Assembly (NCBI GenBank): GCA_002388665.1
Contig: DGMY01000059.1
Coordinates: forward strand, 1-17,431
Source: Opitutia bacterium UBA4506
Lineage (GTDB): Bacteria; Verrucomicrobiota; Verrucomicrobiia; Opitutales; Puniceicoccaceae
DNA length: 17,431 nt
Reading direction: 5' to 3'
Shown: positions 13,515 through 17,431 of the stretch, piece after piece
Layout of the letters: every line of letters starts with the position of its first letter
How positions within the stretch are numbered: the first letter of the stretch is position 1
Program-made: the position numbers and the translations under genes
Notes under the pieces: generated by a model
Seen by the model: the letters and a program-made list of their open reading frames with translations, nothing else
Databases searched by the model: none
What the model was told of the DNA's origin: nothing

Positions 13515-15757
13515 TTCTGCTGAGTAGATTGGTTCTGTGCGCCCTTTTCCAGAGGAAGGTAAAAGACTCCGTTTCCTGGAGTTCCGACAATAAGGCGGTC
13601 ACCTGCGAATGCCATCTTAAGTCGTTGGCGCTGAGGTAGGTGGTTGTCTACTGCGTACCAGTTGGTGCCTCCGTTTTCTGTGACGAGAATACCATCGGCT
13701 TCATCGAGAGCTATCGCTATGCGCTGGGAATCGTTTTGATCGACGGTGACGGAGTGGATGCCGCGTTCGAATATTTTGGTCCAGGTCTTCCCGTTGTCGG
13801 TGCTTCGTTGCAGTCCTCCATACTCTTCAGCCAGGAGGAACACGCCGTCTTGGTCGGGAGCACTTAGAACCTGCATGAACTTGCGTCCGGAAAGTCGGAC
13901 TGGCGAGCGCTCCCAATCTCGGTCGTCCGAGTTCCGGAAATAAACCGCGTTATTCTTTATCGCGACCATAGAACCGTTTGGGCTACGGGCGAGTTGGAAG
14001 CCCGTGTCCCAAATAGAACTTTGGAAAAACGAGCTATCCTCGGGAAGTCCACGGCTATCCCAATCCCATGTTTTTCCCATATCGGAACTGCGCCAAACGC
14101 CGCCTTTGCCCGGTTTCACGGGTCCGCTGACACCAATGTAGACTTGCCGGGAGTTTTGGTAATCGACCGTAAGAGAATTGGCCCTCCACTTTTCGTCCCC
14201 TTTGGGAATGTTGATCATGGGAGATTTGTGAAACTTCTTTCCACCATCGAGACTCACGTAGAGCGTGTCGGCGTACCACCCGTGGTAGCGTGGGGCGAGA
14301 ATATAGACGGTGTCGGGAGATGATTGAACTACAGCGATCGCCTTGCAGTTGTCCGAGGTGCCGTCAGCGTGGGAAAAGGAGGTGGCGGCATCCATGGAGC
14401 GGAAGTAGCCGTTGTCTGCCATTCCCATGTGAACAATGTTTGGATTTTGCGGAGACTGAACGACCGTGTGGATCACGGTGTTCTCGATTCCGTCGATGGT
14501 CAGAGTCCAGGTTTTTCCGGCATTCCATGACTGGTAAATGGCGTAGTAGTCACTGAAGAACCAATGGTCGGGATTGGAAGGATCCACTACGATCGAGGCA
14601 GTCGCTCGGCCGAATTTGTCCCACTGATTTGGTTGGGTGCGCGCGAACCAATCGCCTTGAATTCGGTCCGACTTGATCTCGCGCCAGGGAGAGTCGATTG
14701 GGTCTTTTATGAAAAAGCCACCGTTTCCGTTGGCGACGATGAGAAAGTCGGGTCCGCTGCCGATACTTCGGTAGCTTAGGCCAGAGGTGGGGGACTGCTT
14801 TTTCTCAGATGTCGGGAGTCCCTCGGAGGCATCCCCCCAGTTCTCCCCGAAGTCCTCAGTGACAGCGACGCGTAGCCCATCAAAGATCCCGTACCATTGA
14901 TCAGGATTGACTGGGCTCTGGATGATTTCGATGGGGGATTTCTCTGAGAGTTTCTCCCAGTTCATTCCCGCGTCCTCGGAGCGGTAAAATCCTCCCTTTA
15001 GCTCGTGGAATTGGCGTTCGCCGTTCCAAGTCGTTTTGTTCGACATCTTGCGGGCTTCGGCACAGAGAAACATTCGATTGGGATTGCGCCAGTCGATTTT
15101 AAAATCGTTGACGTATACTTGATCGAGTCCGAGGCCGATCCAATTCTCGCCGCCGTCGGTGCTGACGAAAACCCCATCAAGACCGGGTGCTGCGTAAATC
15201 CGGTTCCCCTCCGAGGGGGCGCGTTGAAGGATACGGCCCGTGCTTCGATTTGGGCCATTGCCGAAAACCTGCGTGTTGAGAACCTTTCTCCAAGTCTTAC
15301 CGCCATTGATGCTCTTGAATATTCCCTGTTGAGGCATCCATTGGTCGCCCACCGCAGCGATGATGAGGTCGGGGTTTTCGGGATCCACCAGTAGATCGCG
15401 AACACAATCTAGACTTTGGGGATGGTAGTTAATGTGGATCATGTACCAATTGCGCCCTCCGTCATCAGAGCGAAATATTCCGCCGACATCGCTGTGGGCG
15501 TAGAGACGGTCGGGGTCGACTCGGTTTGTCGCAATATTGAGGAGGTAACCACCGCCGCCAATTTTGCTGGAACGCCAATGCCCGTACTCTGCCAGATTCT
15601 CGCCTGGGTTGAAAATATTGCCGGGTCCACTACCGCGAACTGCCTCGATTCGGTTTGTCTGGAGCGGTTTGTTGGACGTTTCTTCCGGTGTTCCCAACAG
15701 GTTCGTAGAAAAAATGCCGGAGATACAGACGAATGGAATGAGCAGAAAACGTTGCAT
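13511..15757 (-). CDS. secreted GH74/sialidase-like beta-propeller with Asp-box repeats
   Basis: The protein has 748 residues and a signal peptide (LLIPFVCISGIFSTNLLG). It contains about ten Asp-box (BNR) motifs of the S-D-G-TW type, for example SDDGGRNW (97-104), STDGGENW (199-206), SSDMGKTW (557-564) and STDNGKTW (652-659). This indicates one or two beta-propellers. Two features recall GH74 endo-xyloglucanases: YAHSDVGGIFRSD near the N-terminus, with Asp90 at the place of the family's first catalytic Asp, and IDGIENTVIHTVV leading to MADNGYF, with Asp448 at the place of the second. The match is by motif only, and VPS10/sortilin-like non-enzymatic propellers also have these repeats. The gene overlaps the deacetylase by 4 bp and has a perfect operator copy (site D) 104 bp upstream. 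A role in binding or cutting a beta-glucan-type polysaccharide is plausible. Confidence 0.85.
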   Translation of the reverse strand: MQRFLLIPFVCISGIFSTNLLGTPEETSNKPLQTNRIEAVRGSGPGNIFNPGENLAEYGHWRSSKIGGGGYLLNIATNRVDPDRLYAHSDVGGIFRSDDGGRNWYMIHINYHPQSLDCVRDLLVDPENPDLIIAAVGDQWMPQQGIFKSINGGKTWRKVLNTQVFGNGPNRSTGRILQRAPSEGNRIYAAPGLDGVFVSTDGGENWIGLGLDQVYVNDFKIDWRNPNRMFLCAEARKMSNKTTWNGERQFHELKGGFYRSEDAGMNWEKLSEKSPIEIIQSPVNPDQWYGIFDGLRVAVTEDFGENWGDASEGLPTSEKKQSPTSGLSYRSIGSGPDFLIVANGNGGFFIKDPIDSPWREIKSDRIQGDWFARTQPNQWDKFGRATASIVVDPSNPDHWFFSDYYAIYQSWNAGKTWTLTIDGIENTVIHTVVQSPQNPNIVHMGMADNGYFRSMDAATSFSHADGTSDNCKAIAVVQSSPDTVYILAPRYHGWYADTLYVSLDGGKKFHKSPMINIPKGDEKWRANSLTVDYQNSRQVYIGVSGPVKPGKGGVWRSSDMGKTWDWDSRGLPEDSSFFQSSIWDTGFQLARSPNGSMVAIKNNAVYFRNSDDRDWERSPVRLSGRKFMQVLSAPDQDGVFLLAEEYGGLQRSTDNGKTWTKIFERGIHSVTVDQNDSQRIAIALDEADGILVTENGGTNWYAVDNHLPQRQRLKMAFAGDRLIVGTPGNGVFYLPLEKGAQNQSTQQK

Positions 15758-15860
15758 GAATTAAGGTGGAAATTTCAGGGGTTCAAGTCCGTGGCTCAAG
15801 GGTGCCTTGATCGTTAGTAAGGTAGCTTATGGCATCTCTTTTTGAAAACCTTTGGTCAAA

Positions 15861-15873
15861 TGTTGCTGTCACA
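15861..15873. promoter_or_regulatory. putative LacI-family operator (site D)
   Basis: TGTTGCTGTCACA fits TGTTRCTGTMACA at every position. It abuts the stop codon of the DUF4380 gene (15874-15876) and lies 104 bp upstream of the propeller gene, marking the promoter of the propeller/deacetylase pair. On the minus strand a TTGACC box, a possible -35, begins 1-2 bases after it. Confidence 0.62.
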
Positions 15874-16905
15874 TTACTGGGTGTGCGGCGATTCCGTAAC
15901 GATTTTATCAAATGGCCATTTCTGTTCTTCGAGGGGGAGTTGCAAGAGGGTCCATCGCTCTGAAAATTCGGCGGATTCACCGGGGGCGAGTGTGAACTCC
16001 GGCGAGTGCATTTCTAGTTCCATTAAATTTCCGCGAGCATCCGTAGTGTATCGTTGATAAATTTCGAGTGGAGAATGTTCTTCGGGAAATTTCCCTGACA
16101 TACTCTTGGCGCCGACTTTCTTGACGAATAGATTGTCTTTGTAGACAGCAATGATCGGTCGGTATTGGGAAAAGGATAGTTTGCCGTAGAAACTATAGTT
16201 TTCGAGATCTTTCCCGGAGGGTCGGGAGAAAGAAACAACTCTGTTTCTGATCTCATAGGGGAGGGGGCGTTCCGTGTAGGGGCGCCATGCGCTAAAGGCA
16301 TAGCTTAGGTTGCCTTTTGCGGGAACGGAGAACCCTGATATGCCGGCAGGCTGGAAGCGGGTGTTAGACCAAATATTCCAGGTTACGGGACGATGGCGCT
16401 TGTTGGTTACTGATACAGTAATGTTCAATTGTCCTCGGGTTCCGAATTCGAAAACTTTCCTCATCCTCATGCCATTCAACGGACTGACGTTCCCTTGTAG
16501 CACAAGTCTGCTCGCGGAGTGTTCTAAAACTTCGCAGCGGTCATAGATTAGGAATGGATCGGGGTGAAATGTTTTGTCTGGGGGAAACAGATTTCCATCG
16601 GTATCGTCCCACCACTTTGACGCAGGGCCAACCCATACGATATGCCCGTGGTATTCGGTCAGGTTGGGAGCGTTTTCCGCTTTGGGGATCTCTTCGTCAG
16701 TGAGAGACCAATCGGCCGGATCTGAGTGGAGCACGTTTTCTCCATCTACTCGTCGAAACAACATAATCCGCCCCCCAAGCTCTGCTTTCACGCCGACCAC
16801 GAGTTCCTCATTCTCGAGTAAGAGTAGCTCACTTTCGGCTAGGTTTCCATAGGACAGGCTGCAAAGCGGGAGAAGAAAATGAAGAATGTGGATGGATCTA
16901 TGCAT
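15874..16905 (-). CDS. secreted DUF4380 protein (galactose mutarotase-like fold)
   Basis: The protein has 343 residues. It has a signal peptide (HILHFLLPLCSLSYG) followed by one domain. Near the start it has LVVGVKAELGGRIMLFRRVD with GENVL, the pattern seen in DUF4380 and other aldose-epimerase-like beta-sandwich proteins. Further on come WVGPASKWWD, ITVSVTNKRHRPVTWNIWSN and, near the end, FTLAPGESAEFSERWTLL. DUF4380 proteins have no firmly established activity; the fold binds sugars, and family members are common in polysaccharide-utilisation loci of this phylum. A carbohydrate-binding or sugar-modifying role outside the cytoplasm is likely. The gene is monocistronic or leads into the propeller gene, with only 116 bp between them, but that gap has its own operator. 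Site E lies 133 bp upstream of its ATG. Confidence 0.85.
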   Translation of the reverse strand: MHRSIHILHFLLPLCSLSYGNLAESELLLLENEELVVGVKAELGGRIMLFRRVDGENVLHSDPADWSLTDEEIPKAENAPNLTEYHGHIVWVGPASKWWDDTDGNLFPPDKTFHPDPFLIYDRCEVLEHSASRLVLQGNVSPLNGMRMRKVFEFGTRGQLNITVSVTNKRHRPVTWNIWSNTRFQPAGISGFSVPAKGNLSYAFSAWRPYTERPLPYEIRNRVVSFSRPSGKDLENYSFYGKLSFSQYRPIIAVYKDNLFVKKVGAKSMSGKFPEEHSPLEIYQRYTTDARGNLMELEMHSPEFTLAPGESAEFSERWTLLQLPLEEQKWPFDKIVTESPHTQ

Positions 16906-17037
16906 AGGGTGGTGCGTAGGTCGTTTGCTAGTCTTGTTTTGCCGCTCGTTTAGAGGTAATGTGGCGGGGGAGACCAGTAGGTTCGATGAGGGGTGACTTT
17001 AGTTGAACACTCCGAACTGAGACGAATCTACACGGCT

Positions 17038-17050
17038 GGTTACTGTAACA
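17038..17050. promoter_or_regulatory. putative LacI-family operator (site E)
   Basis: GGTTACTGTAACA matches the consensus TGTTRCTGTMACA at 12 of 13 positions. It includes GTTACTGTAAC, the only perfectly symmetric core among the copies, followed by TTA as at sites C and D. It lies 133 bp upstream of the DUF4380 gene and 19 bp before the right repeat block. Confidence 0.58.
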
Positions 17051-17075
17051 TTAGTTTGCAGTGTTCATTCCTTCA

Positions 17076-17265
17076 GGCTTCGCGCTTCCCTGCGGAGACG
17101 GAACGCCGCCGCAGTCCTGCTACTCCACCGCGCTGCCGCAAGCCACCGCCGTTCAGGAACCCAAGGCTGAAGCCATGGGCCACTGGATGATGCTTCGAGG
17201 CTTCGCGCTTCCCTGCGGAGACGGAACCCAAGGCTGAAGCCATGGGCCACTGGCTGATGCTTCGA
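17076..17265. repeat. tandem 67-bp repeat units, right block
   Basis: A first unit (17076-17198) is interrupted by about 56 bp of GC-rich sequence (CGCCGCCGCAGTCCTG onward). A second, uninterrupted 67-bp unit follows (17199-17265), and a third, truncated unit starts at 17266 and passes into the spacer before the inverted-repeat element. The same unit is at 188-254. Minus-strand frames here give the repeated peptide ASASGPWLQPWV, a by-product of the repeat. Confidence 0.8.
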
Positions 17266-17336
17266 GGCTTCGCGCTTCCCTGCGCCCTGATGAGTCCAGT
17301 GGTTGTCCCGGATTGTTCCCTACACCGGAGATGAAA

Positions 17337-17424
17337 TAAAGGAGAACGGACTTTCCAGTCCGTTTCACGTCGTGTGCGGGGTGCCGTGCTGGGATAAACG
17401 GGTAGGAAAACCCGTTCTCCTTTA
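17337..17424. repeat. REPIN-like inverted-repeat element, right copy
   Basis: The arms are 17337-17365 and 17396-17424, separated by a 30-bp spacer. The first arm is identical to the arm at 36-64. The second carries the hairpin CGGGT-AGGAAA-ACCCG and differs by one loop base from 94-122. The internal spacers of the two copies are only partly similar, so the arms and hairpins are what is conserved. The 50 bp before it, including ATTGTTCCCTACACCGGAG, also match positions 11-35 and 300-324. Confidence 0.8.
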
Positions 17425-17431
17425 CGCTTGG

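Noticed and set aside
36..17424. CRISPR array at either end of the window
   Set aside because: The repeats are inverted pairs and 67-bp direct units without regularly spaced unique spacers, and no cas gene is present.

Overview
The window looks like a piece of a Verrucomicrobiota genome, probably of the Opitutales/Puniceicoccales type. The evidence is two PEP-CTERM proteins, a very long pilin-like protein of the Verru_Chthon cassette A type, an H-X9-DG pseudopilin, a LacI-family regulator with the long linker common in this phylum, and secreted carbohydrate-active proteins. No rRNA, tRNA or housekeeping gene is visible. The taxonomic call is inference from protein families.

Layout. Positions 1-367 and 17070-17431 are blocks of dispersed repeats. 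Each has a 67-bp unit, a conserved spacer and an 87-88 bp inverted-repeat element whose arms each form a small hairpin (REPIN-like). The left block is broken at about 367 and followed by the C-terminal remnant of an IS66-type transposase (447-701). Every intact gene between the blocks lies on the minus strand. In order of transcription from the right they are: a DUF4380 protein (16905-15874); a GH74/sialidase-like beta-propeller (15757-13511) overlapping a NodB polysaccharide deacetylase (13514-12342); a giant pilin-like protein (11974-8714) with a small secreted protein (8695-7979); an H-X9-DG pseudopilin (7444-6761); a PEP-CTERM protein (6509-5793) followed by a clear intrinsic terminator; an SGNH/DUF4886-type esterase (5540-3594) carrying the same C-terminal domain as that PEP-CTERM protein; a second PEP-CTERM protein (3174-2293); and a LacI-family regulator (1914-853).

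How the genes may work together. A 13-bp near-palindrome, TGTTRCTGTMACA, occurs upstream of the regulator, one PEP-CTERM gene, the pseudopilin gene, the propeller/deacetylase pair and the DUF4380 gene. Weaker copies lie upstream of the other PEP-CTERM gene and the giant pilin gene. The simplest reading is a local LacI-controlled regulon that joins secreted polysaccharide-modifying enzymes to pseudopilins and sorted envelope proteins. That the regulator binds this motif is inference. The SGNH gene is the only unit without a recognisable copy. No transporter, exosortase or secretion ATPase is present, so sorting and pilus assembly must rely on genes elsewhere.
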